Assembly (NCBI GenBank): GCA_041687455.1 | Contig: JAWLBY010000031.1 | Location: forward strand, 1 to 37,781 | Direction: 5' to 3' | Length of the DNA stretch: 37,781 nt | Source of the DNA: JAWLBY01 sp041687455 | GTDB lineage: Bacteria; Pseudomonadota; Gammaproteobacteria; Xanthomonadales; Xanthomonadaceae | Shown here: piece by piece, positions 23,010 through 31,136 of the stretch | Numbering within the stretch: the first letter of the stretch is position 1 | Layout of the letters: each line of letters begins with the position of its first letter | Translations under genes and position numbers: made by a program | The notes under the pieces: model-generated | What the model was told of the DNA's origin: nothing | The model's input: only the letters and a program-made list of their open reading frames with translations | Databases searched by the model: none

Positions 23010-23493
23010 GATGACGCTCCGAACACTGGTTCGCGGGGCGCAGGCTTCATGTTGCGACGAGGTGTCCCCGCGGAATATCCCGTGTCACGCGCCGAGCAAC
23101 GCAGGAAGCGGACGGGGAAAGGCGCGCATGTTCGAGGCCATGGATGGCCGAGTTCGCGCCGGCCGGCCGCTTCCGAGTAGCGCAGGGTGAGGCGGGAATC
23201 GTTGTTCCGCAGGAACAACCCGCCGAACGCCCGCACATGGAAGTGCGGGCAGGTTGTCGCTCCATGGATGGCTGCTTGTCTTGAAGCCGGCAGCGCAACC
23301 GGCGCGGACGCCGGGTGCCCTTCTCTTTGGCTACTTTCTCTTGGGCAAGCAAGAGAAAGTAGCTCGGGCGGCCCGCAGGGCTGTCCGAAACGCTCTGGCC
23401 GTTATTGCTGTTGCGGCTGTCAAGCGACGACCAGGCGAAGGCTGGATGAAACGAAAGGAGCTGCTCGCCCAAGGGTGGAACCGCGGCGTCGCC
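23010..23493. repeat. Cluster of hairpins between two REP-like units
   Basis: This gene-free stretch holds at least four inverted repeats. They are GGCCA-TGGA-TGGCC at 23136-23149; GTTGTTCC-GCA-GGAACAAC at 23201-23219; GCCCGCAC with GTGCGGGC around ATGGAA at 23229-23250; and a perfect 14-bp stem GCTACTTTCTCTTG/CAAGAGAAAGTAGC around GGCAAG at 23330-23363. Open frames across it have no recognisable product, and the ACTTTCTCTTG palindrome is one I know as a recurrent intergenic repeat in Xanthomonas and Pseudomonas. It is flanked by REP-like units at 22979-23009 and 23494-23520. This looks like a composite intergenic repeat rather than genes. Confidence 0.8.
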
Positions 23494-23520
23494 GGTCGCG
23501 GCTGAAGCCGCTCCTACAGG
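23494..23520. repeat. REP-like unit closing the hairpin cluster
   Basis: The segment contains GCGGCTGAAGCCGCTCC followed by TACAGG. It is another copy of the dispersed unit and has the same orientation as the copy at 5743-5769. Confidence 0.8.
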
Positions 23521-23619
23521 CACGTCGCACCGCGATCGCGGATGACCGCTCCGCGCCCATTGCCGACCACGACGCTCGCCTGCGCCGGCGGACCCGCTGT
23601 CGCTCGCGTCATTGCGCGC

Positions 23620-23647
23620 AAAACGACGAGGGCGGCCGAAGCCGCCC
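23620..23647 (-). terminator. Rho-independent terminator of the HU gene
   Basis: On the - strand a GGGCGGC stem, TTCG tetraloop and GCCGCCC are followed by TCGTCGTTTT. It starts about 30 bases after the HU stop. It is the best factor-independent terminator in the window. Confidence 0.85.
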
Positions 23648-23677
23648 CCGTCTCGTGCATTGCTGCACCGAACGCCG

Positions 23678-24070
23678 TTACTGCGCAGCGTCTTTCAGCT
23701 TCTTCAGCGGACGCACCTTGAGCTTGGTGGTGGCCGGCTTGGCGGCGAACCACTGCTCTTCCTTGGTGAACGGGTTGATGCCCTTGCGACGCGGCTTGGC
23801 CGGCACCTTGACTGCGGTGATCTTCAGCAGGCCCGGCAGCGTGAAGGCGCCAGCGCCCTTCTTGCTGATCGATGCCATCACCGCGCCTTCCAGTGCGCCC
23901 ATGATCGCGCGGACGTCCTTCGGCGCAACGCCGGTCGACTCGGACAGGTGGGCCACCAGGCCGGACTTGCCCATCACTTCCTTGATCGGCTTCGGAGCGG
24001 CCGGCTTCGCGGCGGCCTTGCCAGCGCTCTTGGCTGCGGTCTTGGTCTTCGCAGTTTTCTTTGTCGCCAT
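23678..24070 (-). CDS. HU-family DNA-binding protein with basic N-terminal arm
   Basis: A 130-residue nucleoid protein. The first 30 residues are almost only lysine, alanine, threonine and proline, resembling histone H1-like tails. From about residue 31 comes an HU/IHF-type domain (KSGLVAHLSESTGVAPKDVRAIMGALEGAV), a beta-arm region (GAFTLPGLLKITAVKVPAKP) and the ending VRPLKKLKDAAQ. HU-like proteins bend and compact DNA. The tail adds non-specific DNA binding and is common in xanthomonad relatives. The ATG at 24070 starts the tail. The gene has its own promoter (24143 to 24114) and a strong terminator, so it is monocistronic and probably highly expressed. Confidence 0.93.
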   Translation of the reverse strand: MATKKTAKTKTAAKSAGKAAAKPAAPKPIKEVMGKSGLVAHLSESTGVAPKDVRAIMGALEGAVMASISKKGAGAFTLPGLLKITAVKVPAKPRRKGINPFTKEEQWFAAKPATTKLKVRPLKKLKDAAQ

Positions 24071-24113
24071 TGGGATTCGCTCTTGAGAATTACGCCGGGG
24101 CTTCGGCGCTGCG

Positions 24114-24143
24114 AATTTAGGCGATTTCTGCCGCCCGCGCCAA
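24114..24143 (-). promoter_or_regulatory. Sigma70-like promoter of the HU gene
   Basis: On the - strand TTGGCG (24143 to 24138), an 18-base spacer and TAAATT (24119 to 24114) predict a start near 24107. That leaves a leader of about 36 bases containing a small GC hairpin. This is one of two complete -35/-10 pairs I can find in the window. Confidence 0.6.
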
Positions 24144-24252
24144 GCGTCCGGAGGGAAAATTCTGCGGAAATCGGCGGTTTCGTGCACCGCATGCGGTTCC
24201 GGAGCCCGAATCCGGCGCCCGAATGGCTGGTTTCGCCGCGAAAACGATGCCG

Positions 24253-24837
24253 TCAGCGGGCCTTCGCGATGCCGTGCCCGTTCGCCCGCCAGCAGTCGGC
24301 GGTGTGGTCGTCGACCATGCCGCTGGCCTGCATGAAGGCGTAGCAGATCGTGCTGCCGACGAAGGTGAAGCCGAGTTTCTTCAGCGCCTTCGACATCGCA
24401 TCGGAGGCCGGCGTGCTGACCGGCACGTCGCGCAGCGTGGCCGGCCGCGACCGCTGCGGGTCCGGGCCGGCGAACGACCACAGGAACGGACCGAACGCAC
24501 CCTGCGTCGCGATCACCTGCAGGCAGGCGGCGGCGTTGCGGCGAATGCCATGGATCTTCAGCCGGTTCCGCACCACGCCGGGATCCTGCAGGATCGACTC
24601 GAGCTCGGCGTCGGTCATCGCAGCGACCCGCTGCGGATCGAAGCCGGCGAAGCGTTCGCGGTAGCGTTCGCGTTTCTTCAACACCGTGATCCACGACAGA
24701 CCGGCCTGCTGGCCCTCGAGGCACAGCAGCTCGAACAGCGCGCGGTCATCGTGCAGCGGCCGCCCCCATTCTTCGTCGTGGTAGCGCTGGTACAGCGGGT
24801 CGCTGCTGCACCAACTGCAGCGGATCGGTTCCGGCAT
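24253..24837 (-). CDS. tag: DNA-3-methyladenine glycosylase I
   Basis: A 194-residue TAG enzyme (E. coli 187), which excises 3-methyladenine from alkylated DNA in base excision repair. The family blocks are unmistakable: CSWCSSDPLYQRYHDEEWG, then LCLEGQQAGLSWITVLKKRE, SDAMSKALKKLGFTFVG and TICYAFMQASGMVDDH. The zinc site of the E. coli protein (Cys4, His17, His175, Cys179) has counterparts here in the N-terminal cysteine (C7), YHDEEWG and DDHTADC. The ATG at 24837 begins just before the first zinc-ligand cysteine; longer frames have no family similarity. A TAGACT -10-like hexamer lies 28 bases upstream. It is divergent from the iron transporter genes and about 180 bases from HU, so it is probably transcribed alone. 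Confidence 0.97.
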   Translation of the reverse strand: MPEPIRCSWCSSDPLYQRYHDEEWGRPLHDDRALFELLCLEGQQAGLSWITVLKKRERYRERFAGFDPQRVAAMTDAELESILQDPGVVRNRLKIHGIRRNAAACLQVIATQGAFGPFLWSFAGPDPQRSRPATLRDVPVSTPASDAMSKALKKLGFTFVGSTICYAFMQASGMVDDHTADCWRANGHGIAKAR

Positions 24838-24865
24838 GGCAGGCTCGTCGCAGATCAGGCGCGAC

Positions 24866-24871
24866 AGTCTA
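24866..24871 (-). promoter_or_regulatory. -10-like TAGACT ahead of tag
   Basis: On the - strand TAGACT ends 28 bases before the tag ATG. It is identical to the hexamer before gdh. No clear -35 is visible. Confidence 0.4.
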
Positions 24872-24947
24872 AGCGCGCGCGGCGCGAATCCGCATCGCGC
24901 TTGCGCAGCGTCAAGGCCCGCGGCTCGGAATCCGTCGGCACTGCGCG

Positions 24948-24968
24948 TATCATGCGAACCATTCGCAT
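24948..24968 (+). promoter_or_regulatory. Fur-like operator over the fbp promoter
   Basis: A perfect 7-bp inverted repeat ATGCGAA-CCA-TTCGCAT at 24952-24968 matches the 7-1-7 Fur pattern TGATAATnATTATCA at most outer and inner positions. It overlaps a -10-like TATCAT at 24948-24953 and ends 14 bases before the binding-protein ATG. A near-identical palindrome precedes the TonB receptor gene. Confidence 0.7.
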
Positions 24969-24982
24969 TAACGGATGCCGGC

Positions 24983-25981
24983 ATGCGCTTCGTCCTGATG
25001 TCCCTGCTGCTGTCGCTGTCGTCGCTGCCAGCGATGGCGGCCGACCCGCTGGTCGTCTACAGCGCCCGCAACGAACAACTGATCAAGCCGGTGTTCGAAC
25101 GCTTCACCGCCGACACCGGCATCGAGGTGCGTTACCTGACCGACAAGGAAGCGCCGCTGCTCGCGCGGCTGAAGGCCGAAGGCGCGCGCACGCCAGCCGA
25201 CATACTGATGACAGTCGATGCCGGCAACCTGTGGCAGGCGACCCGCGAAGGCGTGCTCGCACCGCTCGCGTCGGAACGGCTGACGCGCAACATCCCGGCC
25301 CATCTGCGCGATCCCGACGGCCACTGGTTCGGCTTCTCGCTGCGGGCGCGCACCATCATCCACAACACCACGCAGGTCGAGCCGGCGCAGTTGTCGACCT
25401 ATGCCGCGCTGGCCGAGCCGCAATGGCACGGCAAGCTGTGCCTGCGCACCTCGAAGAAGGTCTACAACCAGTCGCTGGTCGCGGCAGCAGTCCGCCAGCA
25501 TGGCGTCGAGGCGACCGAAGCGATGGTGCGCGGCTGGGTCGCCAACCTCGCTGCCGAACCGTTCGCCAGTGACGACGAGGTGATCCTCGCAGTCGCCAGT
25601 GGGCGTTGCGCGGTCGGTATCGTCAACACGTACTACTTCGGCCGCCTCAAGCGCAGCCAGCCGGAGCTTCCGGTCGCGCTGTTCTGGCCCGACCAGGCCG
25701 ACGGCCAGGACGGCGTGCACGTCAACGTGTCGGGTGCCGGTATGACGCGCCACGCCAAGCATCCGGAAGCGGCGCGCCGCTTCCTCGAATGGCTGTCGGA
25801 CGGCGACGCGCAGGCGATGTTCGCATCGCTGAATCTCGAGTTTCCGGCCAATCCGCGGATCGAGGCGGCGCCCGAAGTACAGGCCTGGGGGACGTTTCGC
25901 GCGAGCCGGATGGAGATCGCCGAGAGCGGTCGGTTGCAGGCCGAGGCGGTCCGCCTGATGGACCGCGCCGGCTATCGCTGA
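24983..25981 (+). CDS. fbpA: Ferric iron ABC transporter, periplasmic binding protein
   Basis: A 332-residue extracellular solute-binding protein of the FbpA/SfuA/FutA group. The first 19-20 residues form a signal peptide ending LPAMA before ADPLVVYSARN, the normal mature start of this family. The iron-binding double tyrosine is visible as NTYYFGRL (Y217, Y218), and YSARNEQLIKPVF and KHPEAARRFLEWL are family segments. It captures Fe3+ in the periplasm and delivers it to the permease. The ATG is fixed by the signal peptide; the preceding bases carry a Fur-like operator. The permease starts seven bases after this stop, so the genes form an operon. Binding of another metal is possible but less likely. 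Confidence 0.92.
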   Translation: MRFVLMSLLLSLSSLPAMAADPLVVYSARNEQLIKPVFERFTADTGIEVRYLTDKEAPLLARLKAEGARTPADILMTVDAGNLWQATREGVLAPLASERLTRNIPAHLRDPDGHWFGFSLRARTIIHNTTQVEPAQLSTYAALAEPQWHGKLCLRTSKKVYNQSLVAAAVRQHGVEATEAMVRGWVANLAAEPFASDDEVILAVASGRCAVGIVNTYYFGRLKRSQPELPVALFWPDQADGQDGVHVNVSGAGMTRHAKHPEAARRFLEWLSDGDAQAMFASLNLEFPANPRIEAAPEVQAWGTFRASRMEIAESGRLQAEAVRLMDRAGYR

Positions 25982-25988
25982 GCCGAGC

Positions 25989-27590
25989 GTGTCGTCCACG
26001 TTGCGGCCGGCCCGGGCCGGCGGCGCGCTCTGGGCGATCGTCGCGGCACTGGTCGCGCTGCCGACCCTGCTGCCGATCGGCGCAGTGCTGGTCGGCGCCT
26101 GGCGCGCCGAACCGGACGTGCTGCAGCATCTGTTCGCGCACGTGCTGCCAACCGTCGGCGGCAACACGCTCGCGCTGGTCGGCGCCGTCGCGTTGCTGTG
26201 CGGCGTGCTCGGCACCGTACTGGCAGCGCTGGTTGCGCTGACCGAGTTTCCCGGCCGTCGCTGGTTCGGCTGGCTGCTGGTGCTGCCGCTGGCGATGCCG
26301 GCCTACGTCACGGCCGTCGCGCTGATCGGCCTGTTCGACTACAGCGGCCCGCTGGCGTCGACCTTGCGCGAACTCGGCTGGCAGGCGTGGCCGGAGTTCC
26401 GCTCGCTCGGCGGGCTGACCCTGACGATGAGCCTGAGCCTGTATCCGTACGTGTACCTGCTCGCACGCGGCGCTTTCGCGAGTCAGGGCGGACATGCGAT
26501 CGAGGCGGCGCGCGCACTCGGCATGTCGCCGTGGCGGGCTTTCGCACGTGCGGCGCTGCCGATGGCCCGGCCGTGGATCGCGGCCGGCCTGCTGCTGGTG
26601 ATCATGGAAACACTGGCCGACTTCGGCACCGTCGCGGCGTTCAACTACGACACCTTCACGACGGCGATCTACAAGGCGTGGTTCGCGATGTTCTCGATCG
26701 ATGCCGCACTCGCGGTGGCCGGTTGCCTGTTGCTGCTGGTCGTGCTGCTGATCGCGATCGAGCGCTGGACCCGGCGTGCGCAGCGCTTCCACCGCAGCGG
26801 CCGCGCGGCCGCGGTCCGGTTGCCGCTCGGACGGCTCGGCTGGATCGCCGCCGCAGCCTGCGCCGGCGTGCTGCTGCTGGCGTTCGTGGTGCCGGTCGCG
26901 CGGCTGCTGTGGATCGGCTGGCCGCACCTGGCCTCGCTCGGCGATGCGGTCTGGCGCACCGCCGGCAATTCGCTGCTGCTGGCAGTCTTCGGGGCCTTGC
27001 TGACGGTGACGGTCGCCGGGCTGCTGGCGGCGATGACGCAGGCCCATCCGCGCTGGTGGACCCGGCTCGCGGTCCGTATCGCGACGCTCGGCTACGGCCT
27101 GCCGGGCGCGCTGCTGGCGGTCGGCCTGTACGTGCCGGTGACACTGGCGCTCAACCGTCTGGCCGATGCATTCGACTGGGACGGCGTCGCGCAGGGTGGT
27201 CTGGCGCTGCTGCTGACGGCCTATGCGGTGCGGTTCAGCGCGGTCGGCCACGCACCGATCGACAGCGCCTGGCAACGGATCCGGCCGACCACGCTGGAGT
27301 CCGCGCGCAGCCTCGGCGTCGGGCTCGGCCGCCGGATCCGGCTCGTGCATATGCCGCTGCTGCGTGGCGGCGTGCTGACCGCGATGCTGCTGCTGATGGT
27401 CGACATCATGAAGGAGATGCCGATCACGCTGATGACGCGGCCGTTCGGCTGGGACACGCTGGCGACGCGGATCTTCGAGCACAGCAACGAAGGCCAGTGG
27501 GCGCAGGCGGCGATCCCGGCGCTGCTGATCGTCGTGGTCGGCGTGCTGCCGGTGCTGCTTCTGGAGCGGAGGATGCAGGATGCGACTTGA
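25989..27590 (+). CDS. fbpB: Ferric iron ABC transporter, fused-repeat permease
   Basis: A 533-residue inner-membrane permease of the FbpB/SfuB type, with about twelve membrane segments made of two homologous halves. Each half carries an EAA loop contacting the ATPase: EAARALGMSPWRAFARAALP near residue 172 and ESARSLGVGLGRRIRLVHMP near residue 437. The conserved KEMPITLMTRPFGWDTLA near the end is typical of ferric-iron permeases. It starts with GTG seven bases after the binding-protein gene and overlaps the ATPase gene by 11 bases, which suggests translational coupling. Length is in the family's 500-560 range with no break. Confidence 0.92.
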   Translation: MSSTLRPARAGGALWAIVAALVALPTLLPIGAVLVGAWRAEPDVLQHLFAHVLPTVGGNTLALVGAVALLCGVLGTVLAALVALTEFPGRRWFGWLLVLPLAMPAYVTAVALIGLFDYSGPLASTLRELGWQAWPEFRSLGGLTLTMSLSLYPYVYLLARGAFASQGGHAIEAARALGMSPWRAFARAALPMARPWIAAGLLLVIMETLADFGTVAAFNYDTFTTAIYKAWFAMFSIDAALAVAGCLLLLVVLLIAIERWTRRAQRFHRSGRAAAVRLPLGRLGWIAAAACAGVLLLAFVVPVARLLWIGWPHLASLGDAVWRTAGNSLLLAVFGALLTVTVAGLLAAMTQAHPRWWTRLAVRIATLGYGLPGALLAVGLYVPVTLALNRLADAFDWDGVAQGGLALLLTAYAVRFSAVGHAPIDSAWQRIRPTTLESARSLGVGLGRRIRLVHMPLLRGGVLTAMLLLMVDIMKEMPITLMTRPFGWDTLATRIFEHSNEGQWAQAAIPALLIVVVGVLPVLLLERRMQDAT

Positions 27591-28620
27591 GCTGCAGCAG
27601 GTCGACGTCGGCTACGGCGACAACGCCGTGGCCAGCGATGTCAGCTTCGTCATCGAACCGGGCGAAATTGCCTGTCTGCTCGGCCCGTCAGGCTCCGGCA
27701 AGACCACCATATTGCGTGCGATCGCCGGCTTCGAGCCGATTCGCGGCGGGTGCATCGTCGGCGATGGCCGGGCGCTGGCGATGCCGCATTGCACGGTACC
27801 TCCGGAGCAGCGCGGCATCGGGCTGGTGTTCCAGGATTTCGCGCTGCTGCCGCATCTGAACTGCCGCGACAACATCGCCTTCGGTCTGTTCCGACTCGGC
27901 AGCGACGAGCGCCGGCGGCGGGTCGATGCGCTGCTCGAAGTTGTGGGGCTCGAAGATCATGCACGACGCTTCCCGCACGAGCTGTCCGGCGGCATGCAGC
28001 AGCGTGTCGCGCTGGCCCGCGCACTGGCGCCGCAGCCGCGGCTGCTGCTGCTCGACGAGCCGTTCTCGAGCCTCGATCCGGACCGTCGCGAGAAACTGTC
28101 GATCGAGGTCCGCCGGATCCTGAAGGCGCAGGGCAGCACCGCGCTGCTGGTAACCCATTCGCAGACCGAGGCATTCGCGATGGCCGACCAGGTCGGCGTG
28201 CTCAGCGACGGTCGCCTGCGCCAGTGGGGCACGCCGTACGAGCTCTACCACCGGCCGGGCTGCCGCGCAGTGGCCAATTTCATCGGCGAGCGCGCCTGGC
28301 TCGACGGCGTGGTTCGCGCCGACGGCCGCATCGACACCGCCCTTGCGGTACTGCAGGCACGCAACGGCGAGTTGCGCCCGGGCCAGCCGGTCGACGTGCT
28401 GCTGCGACCGGACGACCTGGTCCACGACGACGCCAGCCCGCGTCAGGCCACCGTCGTCGACCGCACCTTCCGTGGCGCCGACTTTCTCTACACGCTGGCA
28501 CTCGAGGACGGCCGCCGGCTGCTGTCGCTGGTGCCGTCGCATCACGACCACGCGATCGGCCAGCGGATCGGCATCCGGCTCGATCTCGAACACGTCGTGG
28601 TCTTTCCGCGCGAGCCGTAA
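27580..28620 (+). CDS. fbpC: Ferric iron ABC transporter, ATP-binding protein
   Basis: A 346-residue ABC ATPase. It has Walker A GPSGSGKT (residues 35-42), a Q-loop FQDFALLPH, the signature LSGGMQQR (from 135), Walker B LLLLDEPF followed by SSLD, and an H-loop in LVTHSQ. The C-terminal third is a TOBE-type regulatory domain (VDVLLRPDDLVHDD onward), as in FbpC/SfuC. It powers ferric-iron import with the two preceding gene products and shares an 11-base overlap with the permease. It is the last gene of the ABC operon; 198 bases separate it from the TonB receptor gene, which has its own operator. Confidence 0.94.
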   Translation: MRLELQQVDVGYGDNAVASDVSFVIEPGEIACLLGPSGSGKTTILRAIAGFEPIRGGCIVGDGRALAMPHCTVPPEQRGIGLVFQDFALLPHLNCRDNIAFGLFRLGSDERRRRVDALLEVVGLEDHARRFPHELSGGMQQRVALARALAPQPRLLLLDEPFSSLDPDRREKLSIEVRRILKAQGSTALLVTHSQTEAFAMADQVGVLSDGRLRQWGTPYELYHRPGCRAVANFIGERAWLDGVVRADGRIDTALAVLQARNGELRPGQPVDVLLRPDDLVHDDASPRQATVVDRTFRGADFLYTLALEDGRRLLSLVPSHHDHAIGQRIGIRLDLEHVVVFPREP

Positions 28621-28755
28621 CCGGTCCCGGCGAACGCTCGGCGCGAGCTCGACGGGTGCGTCGACCTCGGGCTGTCGGTCGAAGTGTTCGACTGCTGCGG
28701 CTCCCGTTCGCCGCAACGTGTCGAGAACACGCAGACTCAGGTCAACAACTGGTGT

Positions 28756-28781
28756 TGCGAATCGTTCGCATTTTCTATTAC
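28756..28781 (+). promoter_or_regulatory. Fur-like operator ahead of the TonB receptor
   Basis: TGCGAAT-C-GTTCGCA at 28756-28770 is a 7-1-7 palindrome with one imperfect pair. It is followed by a -10-like TATTAC at 28776-28781. It lies 48 bases before the receptor ATG. It shares TGCGAA...TTCGCAT with the operator at 24952-24968, pointing to common regulation. Confidence 0.7.
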
Positions 28782-28818
28782 GCTTCGCACCGCCCCATCA
28801 CAGCCCCGCCCGACTGTC

Positions 28819-31032
28819 ATGTCCTGCCCGACGACCCACTACCGCTTTTCCCTGCTCTGCCTCGCGATCTGCTGCGCCCTCGCCGCGCCGGCGGCGGTCG
28901 CCGACGATGCCGGCGACCGCGCGAGCCTCGCGACCAAACTCGATCGGCTGAGCGTCGTCGGCAGCATCGAGAAGGCGAACGAAGCGGCCGGCTCGGCGCA
29001 CTACCTCGACGAACAGGCGCTCGAACAGTTCGACTACGCCGACATCCATCGCGCGCTGCGCGCAGTGCCGGGCGTCTATCTGGTCGACGAGGAGGGTTTC
29101 GGCCTGCGCCCGAACATCGGCATCCGCGGTTCCGGCACAGATCGCAACAGCCGCATCACGGTGATGGAAGACGGCGTGCTGATCGCACCTGCGGCCTACG
29201 CGGCGCCGGCCGCGTACTTCTTCCCGACCATGGCCCGGATGAGCGCGGTCGAGATCCGCAAGGGGTCCTCGGCAATCAAGACCGGTCCGCGCACGACCGG
29301 TGGCGCGATCAACCTGTTGTCGACGCCGATCCCGAACGAACTGTCCGGCAAGGCGGAACTCGCCTGGGGCAGCGACGCGACCTTCCTCGGCCACGCCTGG
29401 GCCGGTGGCGCCGGCCAGCGCAGCGGCTGGCTGGTCGAAACCGTGCAGCAGTCGTCGGATGGCTTCAAGCGCCTCGACGGCGGCGGCGACACCGGCTACC
29501 GGCTGGAGGATTACCTGGCGAAGTTCCGGATCACGTCCGATCCGAACTCGGAGCTGTACCAGGAGCTCGAGCTCAAGCTCGTGCACACCGAACAGGATTC
29601 CGACGAAACCTATCTCGGCCTGAGCGACAGCGACTTCGCACTGCACCCGAACCGGCGCTACGCCGCGTCGCAACTCGACAACATCACGACCGAGCACAAG
29701 CAGTACGAACTGCGTCACCAGATCGAGTTCACGCCGGCACTCGACCTGACCACGGTGTTCTACCGCCACGAGTTCGAGCGCGCCTGGTACAAGCTCAACG
29801 ACGTGCAGGGGATCAGTCTGGCGGCGATCCTCGCCGACCCGGTCGCGCAGGCGGAACGCTACGGCTGGCTGACCGGGCAGACCAGTTCCGACGATGCGCT
29901 GCGCGTGCGCAACAACAACCGCAGCTACCAGGCCGAAGGCGTGCAGAGCGTACTGGCCTGGCACGCGGGCATCCATTCGCTCGAGGCCGGCCTGCGCTGG
30001 CATCGTGACGAGGAAGACCGGTTCCAGAACGACGACCGCTACCGGATGCAGGACGGCCGCCTGCTGCTGACCAGCGCCGGCCTGCCGGGCACGCAGGAGA
30101 ACCGGATCGGCGAGGCGGAAGCCTGGGCCTTCCATATCCAGGACGAGATGCGGCTCGGACGGTGGTTGATCACGCCGGGCCTGCGCTACGAAACGATCGA
30201 CCTGCGCAGGTTCGACTACGCACTGACGCCGGGCAGCCGCGCCGACGGCCCGACCCGCGTCCGCGACAGCTCGGTCGACGCCTGGATGCCCGGCATCGGC
30301 GTGACCTGGCTGCTCAGCGATGCACTGAACGTGTTCGCCAGCATGCATCGCGGCTTCAACCCGCCGGGCCCGGGCTCGAACGCCGATCCGGAACGCAGCG
30401 TCAACACCGAGTTCGGCGTTCGCTACGCGAGCGGCGCGTTCGACTCCGAACTGGTCGGCTTCTGGAACGACTACTCGAACCTGGTCGGCACCTGCACCGC
30501 CTCGACCGGTGGTGACTGCACCATCGGCGACCAGTTCGACGGTGGCGAAGCGACCGTCCGCGGCATCGAGGCCAGCGCCTCGTACGACCTCGGTCAGACG
30601 CGCGGCTGGAGCCTGTCGGTGCCGCTGCAACTGGCCTACACCTACACCGACGCCCGCTTCGACAGCAGCTTCACCAGCAGCTTCGGCGAATGGGGCACGG
30701 TCGCCGACGGCGATCGGCTGCCCTACCTGCCCGAGCACACGCTGCACCTGTCGGCCGGCGTCGGCGGCGAGCGCTGGCGCATGAACCTCGGGGTCAACTA
30801 CATCGACGACATGCGCACCAGGGCGAGCCAGGGCGACGTCGCCGACGGACTGCGTACCGAGCAGGCCTGGGTGCTTGACCTGGCCGGCGCCTATCGGCTG
30901 AACGACAGCGCCGAAGTATTCGCGCGGATCGAGAACCTGACCGACGAGGAATACATCGTGTCGCGTCGTCCGAGCGGCGCCCGGCCGGGACGTCCGCTGT
31001 CGACCTTCGTCGGCCTGCGCGTCGCGTTCTGA
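28819..31032 (+). CDS. TonB-dependent outer-membrane receptor (FecA-like)
   Basis: A 737-residue outer-membrane receptor. A signal peptide ends near residue 28 (AAVA before DDAG). The plug domain follows at about 35-165, with LRAVPGVYLVDEEGFGLRPN, IGIRGSGTDRNSRITVMEDG and VEIRKGSSAIKTGPRTTGGA. The rest is a 22-strand-type beta barrel ending in VGLRVAF with the terminal phenylalanine of outer-membrane proteins. The plug sequence is most like FecA/ferric-dicitrate receptors, but without FecA's N-terminal signalling domain, so a FecIR cascade is not implied. It probably imports a ferric chelate whose iron is handed to the adjacent ABC system. A Fur-like operator supports iron control. Two cysteines (TCTAS, DCTIG) in one extracellular loop may form a disulfide. 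The ligand is inferred. Confidence 0.92.
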   Translation: MSCPTTHYRFSLLCLAICCALAAPAAVADDAGDRASLATKLDRLSVVGSIEKANEAAGSAHYLDEQALEQFDYADIHRALRAVPGVYLVDEEGFGLRPNIGIRGSGTDRNSRITVMEDGVLIAPAAYAAPAAYFFPTMARMSAVEIRKGSSAIKTGPRTTGGAINLLSTPIPNELSGKAELAWGSDATFLGHAWAGGAGQRSGWLVETVQQSSDGFKRLDGGGDTGYRLEDYLAKFRITSDPNSELYQELELKLVHTEQDSDETYLGLSDSDFALHPNRRYAASQLDNITTEHKQYELRHQIEFTPALDLTTVFYRHEFERAWYKLNDVQGISLAAILADPVAQAERYGWLTGQTSSDDALRVRNNNRSYQAEGVQSVLAWHAGIHSLEAGLRWHRDEEDRFQNDDRYRMQDGRLLLTSAGLPGTQENRIGEAEAWAFHIQDEMRLGRWLITPGLRYETIDLRRFDYALTPGSRADGPTRVRDSSVDAWMPGIGVTWLLSDALNVFASMHRGFNPPGPGSNADPERSVNTEFGVRYASGAFDSELVGFWNDYSNLVGTCTASTGGDCTIGDQFDGGEATVRGIEASASYDLGQTRGWSLSVPLQLAYTYTDARFDSSFTSSFGEWGTVADGDRLPYLPEHTLHLSAGVGGERWRMNLGVNYIDDMRTRASQGDVADGLRTEQAWVLDLAGAYRLNDSAEVFARIENLTDEEYIVSRRPSGARPGRPLSTFVGLRVAF

Positions 31033-31054
31033 GCCAACGGGCGTAACCACCCGC

Positions 31055-31073
31055 CGCGGACCCGGCGTCCGCG
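31055..31073. terminator. Hairpin after the TonB receptor gene
   Basis: CGCGGAC and GTCCGCG pair perfectly around a 5-base loop, 23 bases after the receptor stop. No T-run follows, so its terminator role is uncertain. Confidence 0.35.
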
Positions 31074-31136
31074 ACGGCTTCGGACTCCGGACGATTTGCG
31101 GCACGATAGCGCGGTGCCGTCCACCCAGGAGATCCG

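Noticed and set aside
23187..24086. Open frames across the hairpin region, some running into the HU gene, whose translation includes FLLGKQEKVA-like peptides
   Set aside because: This peptide is the translation of the ACTTTCTCTTG/CAAGAGAAAGT palindrome, a repeated DNA element often misannotated as protein. No start signal or family supports a gene.
28798..31104. A long - strand frame opposite the TonB receptor gene
   Set aside because: It is antisense to a receptor with a signal peptide, plug and terminal Phe. The frame is a by-product of GC bias.
31033..31136. A CGCGGAC hairpin after the receptor gene as a confident Rho-independent terminator
   Set aside because: The stem is perfect but no T-tract follows; it is listed only with low confidence.
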